Positions 25,869-35,174 of a stretch of DNA of 64,000 nt are shown in pieces. Source of the stretch: Thiohalocapsa sp. PB-PSB1 (GTDB taxonomy: Bacteria; Pseudomonadota; Gammaproteobacteria; Chromatiales; Chromatiaceae); assembly GCA_016745215.1 (NCBI GenBank), contig CP050890.1, positions 7,457,001 to 7,521,000 on the forward strand, read 5' to 3'. Positions within the stretch are counted from its first letter, which is position 1. Every line of letters begins with the position of its first letter. A model generated the notes under the pieces. It had not been told where the DNA came from and ran no database searches. It saw only the letters and a program-made list of their open reading frames with translations. Made by a program: the position numbers and the translations under genes.

Positions 25869-26510
25869 CTAAGCGAGGTGCTCGCCCGCCTCTACGGCCA
25901 TGATCGCGGCGAGCACAGCCAGGCGTTCGGCAGGGGGCATGGCCTGATAGCGTCGCCCCCAACTCGCGGCCTTGCGCTTGATGCTTTGACGATGGGTGAA
26001 GTTGCGCCTCGCATAGGCGGGCCAGTGCACTCGATCCGGGGTAAAATCGAACCACAGCTTCTCAGTTCTGACCCCGGCGGTTCATCACCTGCAGCTCCGC
26101 GCTACGCCACCCCTCCAGCAACTCGTCCCAGCCGCTCTTCTTAGCGCGTCGAAGGGTAACCGGAGAGGATGACAGAATAGGGCAATGACTCGAGCAGATC
26201 CAGCAGCGCGACGTGATCCTGTTCCTAGCAGTTCACGACCGTGGAAGTCGAACTCCCGGAGAAACCGATGCGCGCAGCCATGCACCTTCTCGACCGGATA
26301 GTTGCACTCGAAACGGGCCAGTGGGGCAAGATCAACATCGATGGCAATATTCCGCCGCGCTGGTGGCTTGCGCTGCATGATCGCCCCACCCCCGAGATGG
26401 GTCTCGATGTAGGTGTCATGCGGCGGCATCAAAGCGATGATCGCCTGACATAGACCGGACGTCGCTTTGGAACCGAAGTCGTTGCTCATGACCGCATCCC
26501 GTTCTTTCAC
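25869..26510 (-). pseudogene. D12-class DNA adenine methyltransferase, degraded
   Basis: The reverse strand begins with a recognisable D12-class Dam N-terminus: SKATSGLCQAIIALMPPHDT followed by YIETHLGGGAIMQRKPPARR, with the AdoMet-binding GGG motif. After FHGREL the catalytic DPPY segment is missing. Other frames continue with DHVALLDLLESLPYSVILSG, WDELLEGWRSAELQVMNR and finally KLWFDFTPDRVHWPAYARRN to AERLAVLAAIMAVEAGEHLA, stop at 25869. So a deletion plus at least two frameshifts have destroyed it. In the family the enzyme methylates adenine in DNA, often as a phage or mobile-element gene. It lies directly upstream of the IS66 pseudogene. Confidence 0.8.
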
Positions 26511-26834
26511 CGAAGGTAGCCCATGGCATAGGCCGACCGTCCTATGCTGTCAAGAGCGAATATAGGCAAGGTTCCTGATTCGGCGGATGTGTTAATGGCT
26601 TGGTGCCAGAGTACGCGCTAGCGAAGTACCCCTGAATAGTTACGATTTTTTTTCTTGATTTTAGGCCTGACCCCATGCCCCGTAGTGGTCTGGACATGGC
26701 TTCAAGAATAGTCCGGTGAAGACGAGACTACAAGTCTAGACCTGACCCCTTGTTTTGACCTTGGCTTGCCAGCCGCTCCGGCGCATCAGGGTACGCCTTA
26801 TGCCATCGTCCAGTCATGGTGGGTCGAGGAGGTT
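26511..26834. other. Intergenic region without recognised gene
   Basis: About 320 bases between the methylase pseudogene and a MITE-like element. Two related stretches, GGCCTGACCCCATG near 26667 and GACCTGACCCCTTG near 26741, are the only structure noticed. No reading frame with coding character was found. Confidence 0.5.
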
Positions 26835-26993
26835 AGGCGATTGCTGGAGAGAAACAGACCAACTGGCGCCGGGTTTTCGTTCGCCTTGGCGAAGCAGCAA
26901 TCCGCCCATAGCCGCTCTATGGGCGGGTTGCCGCGACGTCGAGGCCAGACGAGAAGACAAGCCAGGTGGACTGTTTCTCGACAGAAATCGCCT
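26835..26993 (+). mobile_element. MITE-like inverted-repeat element, copy 1
   Basis: 159 bases with terminal inverted repeats: the left end AGGCGATTGCTGGAGAGAAA continues with CAGACCAACTGG, and the right end mirrors it imperfectly with CCAGGTGGACTGTTTCTCG and ACAGAAATCGCCT. An inner palindrome (CCGCCCATAG ... CTATGGGCGG) forms a second hairpin. It matches copy 2 (56553-56712, opposite orientation) over its full length and copy 3 (63972 onward). It has no open frame of its own. Its right edge overlaps the stop codon of the GH13 enzyme gene at 26992-26994. Confidence 0.85.
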
Positions 26994-28743
26994 AGTCGAA
27001 GACCAGGCGCTGCTCAGTGCCATCGGCCTGCTTGGTGCTGACCTCGAAGCTGCAATTGGCGAGGTCCGTGCGCAATGTGGCAAGCTCGTCGCCGTTGCGC
27101 CAGATAAGATGCAGGCTGCGTTCGTCTGTATCGGCGACGCTGAACTCGCCTTGGAAAGCCGCACAGGTGTTGCGCAGGCGGATCAGCTCGAGCTGGTTGC
27201 GAACGATGGGTCGGGCGAGATCGGCGCGCACATCGGCAACAGAGAGGTTGGTGCGGTTGATCTCCTTATGGCCGGCTGCACCACCGGCGTCGGCGGCTGC
27301 ATAGTCGTTGCAGCCGGCGAACAGATCCAGATACCAGATCTGCGGGATGCCGGGCATGAATAACTGGATGGCACGGGCCAGCAGGAGCTTCTGCTCGTCT
27401 TCGCCAAGGGCGCTGAAGAAGGTGGCGTTGACCTGATAATAGGCGATTTTCTTGCCATCAGGGCCATAGAGGTTTTTGACCCGGCCACCATGGCTGATGA
27501 CAGAGTCCATAACGGCGTCAATGCGTTCGTCGTCCAATAGGCCAGCGCGCATGAGGCCGTTCACCATCGCGCCGCGCAAGTCCAACACTGGGATGCCGTC
27601 GTGGCAGCCGAGCATATTGATGGTCTTCAGGTCGTGCTTTTGGATATCCTCGATCCAGTGCTTCAAGGGGACGCTGTCGCCGCGGTACAGGGCGTCGATG
27701 ACTAGCCCCGGAAAGAAGAAGTCGTAGATGGGATAGCCTTGGTCGGCAACTTCCTGGTGCAATTCTTTGCCATATTCTGCGTGTACTTCCGGAAACACGG
27801 TGAGGTCATGCTTGTGGCCGATGGCCCGCAATCGATCCAGATACTCCCAAGTGCCCGGCTTGTTGAAAAAATTGGCCTTGCCGGGCTCTTTGTGTAAATA
27901 GGCGAAGGCATCCAGACGGATGATTCGGGCGCCGTAGCTCTTGAGTTTTGCAAGGGTTTCATCGTAAAAATCCCAGACCAGCTCGGAGCGGGCGTTGATG
28001 TCCATCTGGCCTAGGTATTCGCGTTTGCCATCAACCACGGCCAAGGTTTGGCTCAGATAGTGGTTGTAGCCGTCGAGGTCGATTTTGTCGGGCTGTGTGC
28101 CGTTCTCCAACGCGCCGTTGACCATCATGGCGATGGACGATGCCACGCTTTCGTCCACGCCCGCGGCAGTCAGCTCGTCTGGGGTGACGGGCTGGTAGCT
28201 GACCTTTTGATAGAAAGTATTCCAGTAGGGCCGGAAGGTGCCGTCCGGAAAGCGTACGTCCAGGATCGGTAGACCTGGTTTGCGCAAAAAGAGCTTTTCC
28301 AGGTGCTCCGGGTATGGGATCACGTGGCCGTCTGCACCCAGCTCGCCATGTTCGTGCCAGAAGGTATTCCAGTCCACGAAGAAGTCCTTGTAGGTTGACG
28401 CATCGCCATTGTGCAGCAGGTCTTGGAACTGCGGCGAGGCCACGGACAGATGGTTCAGCACCAGATCGAATTTGAACTGCATGCCGCGGGCTGCAAGGGC
28501 CACGAGGTCTGCTGGCGTGACTAAGTCCTCGTTGAGGTCGTAGTCAATCACCGAGAAGCCGCGGTCGAGGTCGCTGTGGAAGCAGGTCGGCAGCAGGTAC
28601 AGCAGCGAAAAGGCGTCGTCGAAAGCCGGCTCGTGCAACAGTTCGACGGCATCGGAGAGCCGCTTGCCGATGCTGTCTGGGTAGAGATTCAGCATGACGC
28701 CGTTGGGCAGTCCGCGAGCAGTGGTATCCGCATCTTGGGCCAT
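26992..28743 (-). CDS. GH13 subfamily-18 type glycoside phosphorylase (sucrose-phosphorylase-like)
   Basis: 583 residues of an alpha-amylase-superfamily enzyme. Motifs: FDLVLNHLSV (region I), IIRLDAFAY with the nucleophile Asp (region II), TVFPEVHAEYG with the acid/base Glu (region III) and NMLGCHDGIPVLD (region IV). These fit the sucrose phosphorylase group, which splits sucrose, sucrose phosphate, glucosylglycerol or glucosylglycerate with phosphate to give glucose 1-phosphate. Which substrate applies cannot be read here; the length is somewhat above classical sucrose phosphorylase (about 500). AGGAGG sits at ideal spacing before the start MAQDADTTARGLPNG. The stop codon is shared with the edge of a MITE-like element. 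No sugar transporter or partner enzyme is adjacent. Confidence 0.85.
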   Translation of the reverse strand: MAQDADTTARGLPNGVMLNLYPDSIGKRLSDAVELLHEPAFDDAFSLLYLLPTCFHSDLDRGFSVIDYDLNEDLVTPADLVALAARGMQFKFDLVLNHLSVASPQFQDLLHNGDASTYKDFFVDWNTFWHEHGELGADGHVIPYPEHLEKLFLRKPGLPILDVRFPDGTFRPYWNTFYQKVSYQPVTPDELTAAGVDESVASSIAMMVNGALENGTQPDKIDLDGYNHYLSQTLAVVDGKREYLGQMDINARSELVWDFYDETLAKLKSYGARIIRLDAFAYLHKEPGKANFFNKPGTWEYLDRLRAIGHKHDLTVFPEVHAEYGKELHQEVADQGYPIYDFFFPGLVIDALYRGDSVPLKHWIEDIQKHDLKTINMLGCHDGIPVLDLRGAMVNGLMRAGLLDDERIDAVMDSVISHGGRVKNLYGPDGKKIAYYQVNATFFSALGEDEQKLLLARAIQLFMPGIPQIWYLDLFAGCNDYAAADAGGAAGHKEINRTNLSVADVRADLARPIVRNQLELIRLRNTCAAFQGEFSVADTDERSLHLIWRNGDELATLRTDLANCSFEVSTKQADGTEQRLVFD

Positions 28744-29777
28744 GGTTGGTTCCTCCTAAGTTGGTATAGGTCTGGGTTGGTGTTGGCTGGGCTTGACGTC
28801 GGCACAGGCCGATATGGGTACGCCGCGCTGGCATGATGTCATCGCTCATGATGACCGCTGTGGCGCAGCATCAGCAACGCACATAGTTGACTTGGCGCAA
28901 TGCGATTTGCCATTGAAACCGCTATCTGAAAAACAGTCTGTCTACAACCTGCACCCCAACGACTTGGGATATCATCCTTCTCTAATGCAAGAGTGAATGG
29001 GATTTTCGGCGCGGTTGTTCTCGATTTGCAACCGAATCGTAATTTAAAGATGCTAGTACAGACGACATCCCAACCACAACCCTCGCTCGGACAGGGGTGA
29101 CCCTATCCGTTGGTCGGGCATGTTTCCTGCCGATCGGAGCGATGCGTGCTGCCTGCGTAGAATGTTAACTTATGCACCCGAGATGAAGTTTAATTCATCA
29201 CAAAGACGCAGAGTACGCTGAGAGGAGGGTGAATTCGCCCTGGCCCCTCTGTGCACTTAGCCTCCCCGCTGTGAATCCATTGTTTTTACCAAGAACCGCC
29301 TCGCAGTTTGCTGATTTCCCGGTTTACGAGCAGCACAGCATCGGTATCGCCAGTGCAAGGTAAATTCGTGCCCGTCGCTTTCAGCTCATTCAGCAGATGG
29401 GCTTCTGTGTTCTGGGGCTGTGTTTTGGGACTAGGTTTTGGGGCTAGGTTCAGCGGGACACTGGACGCAGATCCGGGACGGGATCGATGAGTTCAGCGCC
29501 GGGCCTTGTATAGGTTACATTTTGCCAAGGTAAAACCCACGGTGATGGATTGTAACTATATTGAAATATAATTATATGAGAAATTAATAAAAATAATCTT
29601 TATTGCTTCTATCGAGTTGGGCTGTCGAGCAGGGCAGGCAGCTGGACTGCAATTGCTATCCTGGATGATTTTCAAGCTCTGAGCAAGGCGGATAATGCAG
29701 GCGCTGAAAGCGAGCGGCAGTTTGGCGCATAATGACTGCTTTTAGAATCCTCCTGCCCGCTAACTAGAGTCTGCATT
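28744..29777. other. Intergenic region between divergent GH13 gene and metG
   Basis: About 1 kb without a convincing gene. On the minus strand 29286 to about 29480 is open without a start codon and ends in AVLLVNREISKLRGGSW before a TAA; it may be the tail of a decayed gene, unidentified. The stretch 29530-29615 is markedly AT-rich (including TATAAT at 29567-29572) and probably carries metG promoter elements, though no good -35 box at proper spacing was seen. Confidence 0.5.
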
Positions 29778-31868
29778 ATGAGTCAGTTCCTGAAACCCGC
29801 CGATGGCGGGCGCCGCGATATTCTGATCACCAGCGCGCTGCCCTACGCCAATGGGCCGATCCATATCGGCCATCTGGTGGAATATATACAGACCGACATT
29901 TTTGCGCGCTTTCAAAAAATGCGCGGGCACAATTGCTGGTATGTCTGCGCCGACGACGCTCATGGCACCCCGATTATGCTCAAAGCGCGTGCCGAGGGCA
30001 TCTCGCCGGAGCAATTGATCGCCCGGGTTGCCGATGAGCACATCGCCGATTTTGCTGATTTCCGGATCAGCTTCGATCAGTATCATTCGACTCATTCGGA
30101 TGAGAACCGCCACTTTGCGACCCTGATTTACCAGCGCAACCGCGATCAGGGCCACATTGCCAAGCGCACGATTGCGCAGGCTTACGATCCCGTGGAGCAG
30201 ATGTTTTTGCCGGACCGATTCATCAAGGGCGAATGCCCGAAGTGCGGTGCGCCGGATCAGTATGGCGATAACTGCGAGGCCTGCGGTGCCAGCTATTCAC
30301 CGTCGGAGCTGAAGAATCCGCGTTCGGTCATTTCAGGCTGCGTGCCGGAGCAGCGCGAATCCGATCACTACTTTTTCAAGCTGGACGACTTTCAAGCCAT
30401 GCTCAAGGAGTGGACCCGCGGTGGCGGCCTGCAGGCACAGGTGGCGAACAAGCTTGACGAATGGTTCGAGGCCGGACTGCAAGAGTGGGATATTTCCCGC
30501 GATGCGCCTTACTTCGGCTTCGAGATACCGGATCATCCGGGTAAGTTTTTTTATGTTTGGCTGGACGCGCCGATCGGCTACATGGCCAGCTTTCAGCACC
30601 TGTGCGACAGTCCCGAGGGGCAACGGGCCGGTCTCGATTTCGACCGCTTCTGGTCCGCGGGCAGCCGTGCCGAGTTGTATCACTTTATTGGCAAGGATAT
30701 TATCTATTTTCATGCCCTGTTCTGGCCGGCGATGCTGCACGGGGCTGGCTTCCGTACGCCGAGCGCGGTGTTTGCGCATGGTTTTCTGACCGTAGATGGA
30801 CAGAAGATGTCCAAGTCCCGCGGCACCTTCATCAAGGCGCGCACCTACCTGGACCATCTGGATCCAGAATACTTAAGGTATTACTTCGCCGCCAAGCTCG
30901 GTCCTGGGGTCGACGATATCGATCTCAGTCTGGATGACTTCCAGGCTCGCGTGAACGCTGACTTAGTAGGCAAAGTGGTCAATATCGCCAGCCGCTGCGC
31001 TGGGTTCATCACCAAGCGCTTTGGCGGTCGGCTCGCCGCCGAACTGCCGGAGCCGGCCCTGTTCGCGGAGTTTGTCAGCGCCAGCGAATCCATCGCCAGT
31101 GCCTACGAGCAGCGTGCGTACAGCCGCGCCGTGCGTGAGATCATGGCGCTCGCGGATCGCGCCAATCAATACATCGATGAGCAGGCTCCCTGGGTGGTTG
31201 CCAAGCAGCAGGGCGAAGATGCGAAATTACAGGCCATCTGCACCCAGGGATTAAATCTGTTCCGGCTGCTGATCGGCTGGCTGCGGCCCATTTTGCCTGG
31301 CACAGCCGAGGCGGCCGAGCAGTTCCTGCGGCTATCGCCGCTGACTTGGGGGGTGCTGGCAGAACCGCTGCTCGATCACGAGATCGCTAAGTTCCAGCCG
31401 TTGATGACGCGGGTGGACGCCAAGCGGATTGCAGCCATGCTGGAGGCATCAAAGCAGGATCTGAGCGTCGCTGAAGCAACCCAGATCGGGTTGGAAGAGT
31501 CCGCCGCTGCCACTACCCATCTGCTGAAGGACCCGATCGCCGAGGAGATTGACTTTGATACCTTCGCCAAGGTGGATCTGCGTATCGCCCGAATTACCAA
31601 GGCGGCGCCGGTACCGGGTGCGGATAAATTGCTCCAGCTCGAGCTGGATCTAGGTGGCGAAACCCGCAATGTGTTCGCTGGCGTCAGCAAGGCCTATGAT
31701 CCAGCAGATCTTGCGGGCCGCTTGACCGTCATGGTCGCTAACCTAGCCCCAAGAACCATGCGCTTTGGCGTGTCGGAAGGCATGCTGTTGGCCGCGGGTC
31801 CTGGCGGAAAGGAGCTCTATATCCTCAGTCCTGATCATGGCGCGGAGCCCGGCATGCGGATCAAATGA
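29778..31868 (+). CDS. metG: Methionyl-tRNA synthetase
   Basis: 696 residues, normal for the long bacterial form. It charges tRNA-Met using ATP and methionine in the cytoplasm. The HIGH motif is in PYANGPIHIGHLVEYIQTD near residue 25, the zinc knuckle is CPKCGAPDQYGDNCEACG near 153, and KMSKS is in GQKMSKSRGTF near 340. The C-terminal EMAP/Trbp111-type tRNA-binding dimerisation domain is present (TFAKVDLRIARITKAAPVPG to the end). Start ATG at 29778 yields the usual short N-terminus before DILITSALPYANG. It stands alone on the plus strand, convergent with the lpx-rnhB block. Confidence 0.97.
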   Translation: MSQFLKPADGGRRDILITSALPYANGPIHIGHLVEYIQTDIFARFQKMRGHNCWYVCADDAHGTPIMLKARAEGISPEQLIARVADEHIADFADFRISFDQYHSTHSDENRHFATLIYQRNRDQGHIAKRTIAQAYDPVEQMFLPDRFIKGECPKCGAPDQYGDNCEACGASYSPSELKNPRSVISGCVPEQRESDHYFFKLDDFQAMLKEWTRGGGLQAQVANKLDEWFEAGLQEWDISRDAPYFGFEIPDHPGKFFYVWLDAPIGYMASFQHLCDSPEGQRAGLDFDRFWSAGSRAELYHFIGKDIIYFHALFWPAMLHGAGFRTPSAVFAHGFLTVDGQKMSKSRGTFIKARTYLDHLDPEYLRYYFAAKLGPGVDDIDLSLDDFQARVNADLVGKVVNIASRCAGFITKRFGGRLAAELPEPALFAEFVSASESIASAYEQRAYSRAVREIMALADRANQYIDEQAPWVVAKQQGEDAKLQAICTQGLNLFRLLIGWLRPILPGTAEAAEQFLRLSPLTWGVLAEPLLDHEIAKFQPLMTRVDAKRIAAMLEASKQDLSVAEATQIGLEESAAATTHLLKDPIAEEIDFDTFAKVDLRIARITKAAPVPGADKLLQLELDLGGETRNVFAGVSKAYDPADLAGRLTVMVANLAPRTMRFGVSEGMLLAAGPGGKELYILSPDHGAEPGMRIK

Positions 31869-32076
31869 GCGGAGCCGGTGGCGGAGGCCTCGAGGTTGCA
31901 GGTTTTTTCACCATTGGCATGGTGGAGCGGGGTTAGGCCTCAGAATCATGTGATTGCTATCGGATGCGCTGCTTGAATGCATTGTGTCGCCTGCGTTGCA
32001 TGGCTCTTCCTGATGCACAGTATTTTGAGTCCGCATCCGTGGAGCGATGGGCTACACGCTCACGGAACGCTGCTGG

Positions 32077-32664
32077 TCAGCTTGCGTCCACCAGCAGCGA
32101 GCGCACCGGTCGAAACGAGCGGCGATGTTCTGGGCAAATACCGTGCTGCCGTAATGCTTGCAGATGCGCTTTGGTCGGATAGCCCTTGTGCCGCTCGAAA
32201 CCATATTCAGGATAGCATTGGTGCAGACGCTGCATTTCTCGATCCCGTGCGGTCTTGGCCAGAATCGAGGCTGCGCTGATGGCAGGTTCTAACGCGTCGC
32301 CACCAATGATGGCGCGCGCCGGGCACGTCAGTCCGGTTGGACAATGGTTGCCGTCCACCAACACCAGGGTTGGTTCGGGTTCCAACATTTGGACGGCGCG
32401 ACGCATCGCCAGCAGCGATGCCTGCAAGATGTTGATTTGGTCGATCTCCGCGGCGCTGGCCCAAGCGATTGACCAGCCCAGGGCGATCGCCTGGATCTGA
32501 GGTACAAGCTGCTCGCGCTTGCGCTCGGAGAGTCTTTTGGAATCGTCAAGCCCCGCGGGAATGCGCCTGGAATCCAGGATGACGGCGGCAGCACAAACGG
32601 GGCCAGCCAATGGTCCGCGCCCGGCTTCGTCGACGCCGGCAATCAGATTTTGCCGATGACTCAA
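32077..32664 (-). CDS. rnhB: Ribonuclease HII
   Basis: 195 residues from a TTG start at 32664. Start choice: TTG overlaps the lpxB stop as TTGA, GGGAAGC lies upstream, and the protein then begins MSHRQNLIAGVDEAGRG as expected for the family; a longer frame to 32829 runs through lpxB and is rejected. RNase HII cuts RNA at RNA-DNA junctions, removing misincorporated ribonucleotides. Catalytic acidic residues are visible in IAGVDEAGRGPLAGPVCAAA, LVDGN and the later ISAASILAKTARDREM. It is the last gene of the lpxD-fabZ-lpxA-lpxB-rnhB run, as in many Gammaproteobacteria; dnaE, which often follows, is absent. Confidence 0.95.
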   Translation of the reverse strand: MSHRQNLIAGVDEAGRGPLAGPVCAAAVILDSRRIPAGLDDSKRLSERKREQLVPQIQAIALGWSIAWASAAEIDQINILQASLLAMRRAVQMLEPEPTLVLVDGNHCPTGLTCPARAIIGGDALEPAISAASILAKTARDREMQRLHQCYPEYGFERHKGYPTKAHLQALRQHGICPEHRRSFRPVRSLLVDAS

Positions 32665-33812
32665 CGCTTGCTTCCCGAGAGCAAATGCATCAATGCATCG
32701 GCGGCCTGCCGGGCCGCATCCTGGCGCAAGAGTTGGTGGATGCGCTCGTATTCGGCGCAAATGGAGGCGCGCCGGGGCTTGTTTTCGAGTAATGCCAGCA
32801 GCGCCGGCGCCATCAAATCGGCGCGGCAACGATTCTGCAGGAACTCCGGGGCGAGTTCGCGCCCGGCCAATAAATTAGCCATCGCGGCGTATGGCACCTT
32901 GATGAGTTTGAGGCTGGTGATCAGTCGATAGGTCAAAGGACTGACCCGGTAAGCCACCAGCATCGGGCGTTTCAACAACAGGCTCTCCAGCGTCGCGGTG
33001 CCGGATGCGGTCAGCACGCAGTCGGCGGCGGCGATCGCATCACGACCGCAATCGTGCAACAACAAGTCGAGATCGGGAGCGATCGCCTGGTGCTGGGCTT
33101 CGAACTCGAGGCGCAGGCGCTCGGAGACCAGCGGCACGACAAAGCGCAGATCCGGACGTGATTGACGGCAGCGCAAGGCAGTTTCCAGCATTGGCGCCAC
33201 CAGCCTGCGAACCTCGCTGATGCGACTGCCGGGCAATAACGCGACCAGGGTTTGGTTCTTGTCGAGGCCAAGGCGAGCGCGCGCCTTGGCGACATCCACC
33301 TGCAACGGGATTTCGTCCGCCAGCGGATGGCCAACATAGCAAACGGGAACGCCATGTTCGCGCAAAAAAGGTTCTTCAAAGGGAAAGATGCTGAGCATCA
33401 GGTCGACGGCCCGGCGGATGGATTTGACCCGACCAGCACGCCAAGCCCAGACTGTTGGACTGACCACGTGCGCAGTGCGAATGCCGGTGCGGCGCAGTCG
33501 GGTTTCGAGCCCAAGGTTGAAGTCCGGGGCGTCGATGCCGATAAAGAGATCCGGCGGATTGAGCATGAAGTAGCGCGCCAATTGCCCGCGCAGACGCAGC
33601 AGTTCCGGCAATACCCTCAGGACTTCAACTAGCCCCATCACCGATAAACGCTCCATCGGGAATAGACTCTTGCAGCCCTCGGCCTGCATTTTTGGGCCAG
33701 CGACACCGATAAACTGTGCATCAGGCAGGCGCTCGCGCAATGCCCGCACAATAGATGCCCCCAATTGATCGCCGGAAGGCTCGTTGGCGACAATTCCGAT
33801 GACCAGACTCAC
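32661..33812 (-). CDS. lpxB: Lipid-A-disaccharide synthase
   Basis: 383 residues, GT19 family. It joins UDP-2,3-diacylglucosamine and lipid X to form the lipid A disaccharide at the cytoplasmic face of the inner membrane. Clear family segments: GIVANEPSGDQLGASIVRAL, FIGIDAPDFNLGLE, VSPTVWAWRAGRVKSI, and LLPGSRISEVRRL. The start is GTG, overlapping the lpxA stop by four bases (GTGA). The stop overlaps the rnhB TTG start. Translational coupling through lpxA-lpxB-rnhB is therefore likely. Confidence 0.97.
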   Translation of the reverse strand: MSLVIGIVANEPSGDQLGASIVRALRERLPDAQFIGVAGPKMQAEGCKSLFPMERLSVMGLVEVLRVLPELLRLRGQLARYFMLNPPDLFIGIDAPDFNLGLETRLRRTGIRTAHVVSPTVWAWRAGRVKSIRRAVDLMLSIFPFEEPFLREHGVPVCYVGHPLADEIPLQVDVAKARARLGLDKNQTLVALLPGSRISEVRRLVAPMLETALRCRQSRPDLRFVVPLVSERLRLEFEAQHQAIAPDLDLLLHDCGRDAIAAADCVLTASGTATLESLLLKRPMLVAYRVSPLTYRLITSLKLIKVPYAAMANLLAGRELAPEFLQNRCRADLMAPALLALLENKPRRASICAEYERIHQLLRQDAARQAADALMHLLSGSKR

Positions 33813-34579
33813 CGCACGATACTGCGGCTGCTGTCGGCAACAAAGTCGGCCATGCAGGCCAGTTCCGGGTAGCTTTTTGCCAACTCACGGATTTGTTCGA
33901 TGGCCTCGGACAGTTTCAGTCCGGATGCGTACAGCAAGCGGTAGGCGCGGCGTATTGCGGCGATGAGTTCGGCGCTGAATTGCCGACGCCGTAGACCCTC
34001 GACATTGATGCCGCGCGGCACCGCGGGGTGGCCGTCGATGGTGATGAAGGGCGGCACGTCCTTGCCGACCACAGAGCCCATGGCGCTGAAGCTGTGTGCA
34101 CCGATCCGGCAAAATTGGTGGACGATGGTGAAGCCGCCCAGAATCGCCCAGTCCTGAACCTCGATATGCCCGCCTAGGGAGGCTGCATTCGCCATGACGA
34201 CGTTGTTGCCGATAACGCAGTCGTGGGCTACATGGGTATACGCCATGAATAGATTGTCGTTGCCGATGCGTGTTTCGCCTTTGTCTTGTAGGGTGCCCCT
34301 GTGGATGGTCGCTGACTCGCGCACCAGGTTGCGATCCCCGATGATCAAGCGTGTAGGTTCACCACGATACTTCTTGTCTTGCGGATCTTCGCCGATGGAT
34401 GCGAACTGGAAAATGCGATTGTCCGCGCCGATTTCAGTTGGTCCGCGAATGATGGCATGCGGCCCGAGGCGGCTGCCTGGCCCAATGCTGACATCCGCGC
34501 CAATAACGCAGAACGGGCCGATCTCGACATCCGTGGCTAGGTTTGCCTTTGGGTCGATAATGGCGCTGGCGTGAATCAA
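33809..34579 (-). CDS. lpxA: UDP-N-acetylglucosamine acyltransferase
   Basis: 256 residues, standard length. First step of lipid A synthesis: transfer of a hydroxyacyl chain from ACP to UDP-GlcNAc. The left-handed beta-helix hexapeptide repeats are plain (MIHASAIIDPKANLATDVEI onward), with the catalytic His region YTHVAHDCVIGNNV and the helical C-terminal domain (LRRRQFSAELIAAIRRAYRL). The start is TTG, three bases after the fabZ stop; no better start exists upstream, and the N-terminus matches the family. It is part of the lpxD-fabZ-lpxA-lpxB operon. Confidence 0.97.
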   Translation of the reverse strand: MIHASAIIDPKANLATDVEIGPFCVIGADVSIGPGSRLGPHAIIRGPTEIGADNRIFQFASIGEDPQDKKYRGEPTRLIIGDRNLVRESATIHRGTLQDKGETRIGNDNLFMAYTHVAHDCVIGNNVVMANAASLGGHIEVQDWAILGGFTIVHQFCRIGAHSFSAMGSVVGKDVPPFITIDGHPAVPRGINVEGLRRRQFSAELIAAIRRAYRLLYASGLKLSEAIEQIRELAKSYPELACMADFVADSSRSIVR

Positions 34580-34582
34580 AGC

Positions 34583-35026
34583 TCAGAGATCCCTGGCGGT
34601 GCACATGATGTTGGCAGTCGCCACCGTTTTGTCGTCGACACATGCCATGCCGGTGAATCGCCATATGCCGCGTCTTATCTGTAGAACTTCCACTTCCACG
34701 AAGAGCTGGTCACCTGGCTCTACTGGCTGCTTGAAACGCGCCTTATCGATGCCGACCAAATAGAATAGAGACTTTTCGCCGATTTCCCCCGGGCGCGATT
34801 CCATGGCAAGCAGTCCGGTAGCCTGTGCCATGGCCTCGACAATGAGAACCCCGGGCATGACGGGTCGGACCGGGAAATGGCCCGCAAAATAAGGCTCGTT
34901 GAAGGTAACGTTTTTCAGTCCCAACAGGCGTTTGTCAGGCTCGAATTCAATTACTTTGTCGATCAACAAGAATGGGTATCGGTGCGGCAAAATGCTGAGC
35001 ACCTTGTGGATGTCCATCGTTATCAA
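34583..35026 (-). CDS. fabZ: 3-hydroxyacyl-ACP dehydratase FabZ
   Basis: 147 residues. It dehydrates 3-hydroxyacyl-ACP in fatty acid synthesis and competes with LpxA and LpxD for the same pool. Motifs: LPHRYPFLLIDKV, the catalytic His in NEPYFAGHFPVRPVMPGVLI, and the Glu in VEAMAQATGLLA. Two starts are possible: TTG at 35026 with GGAGG five bases upstream, giving MITMDIHKV, or ATG at 35017. The TTG is kept because of the ribosome site. The product sits between lpxD and lpxA as in other Gammaproteobacteria. Confidence 0.96.
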   Translation of the reverse strand: MITMDIHKVLSILPHRYPFLLIDKVIEFEPDKRLLGLKNVTFNEPYFAGHFPVRPVMPGVLIVEAMAQATGLLAMESRPGEIGEKSLFYLVGIDKARFKQPVEPGDQLFVEVEVLQIRRGIWRFTGMACVDDKTVATANIMCTARDL

Positions 35027-35174
35027 AGCCGCCTCCAGCGACCCGAGCAGCGTCCGGATCGTGATGTTGTCGTTGTTGTCACAATGAATCAGCCCGTGGA
35101 TGCCGGCGGATCACCGCCGGCCGGGCGGCAAAAGGGAGCGCCTTGGGCGCAAACCGGGATCAGCGGGCGAGTTT

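Noticed and set aside
29286..29480. Minus-strand open stretch ending in KLRGGSW
   Set aside because: No start codon, no recognised family; noted only as a possible gene relic in the intergenic entry.
29544..29572. Promoter with TATAAT at 29567 for metG
   Set aside because: The hexamer at the right spacing (GATGGA) does not resemble a -35 box, so not called.
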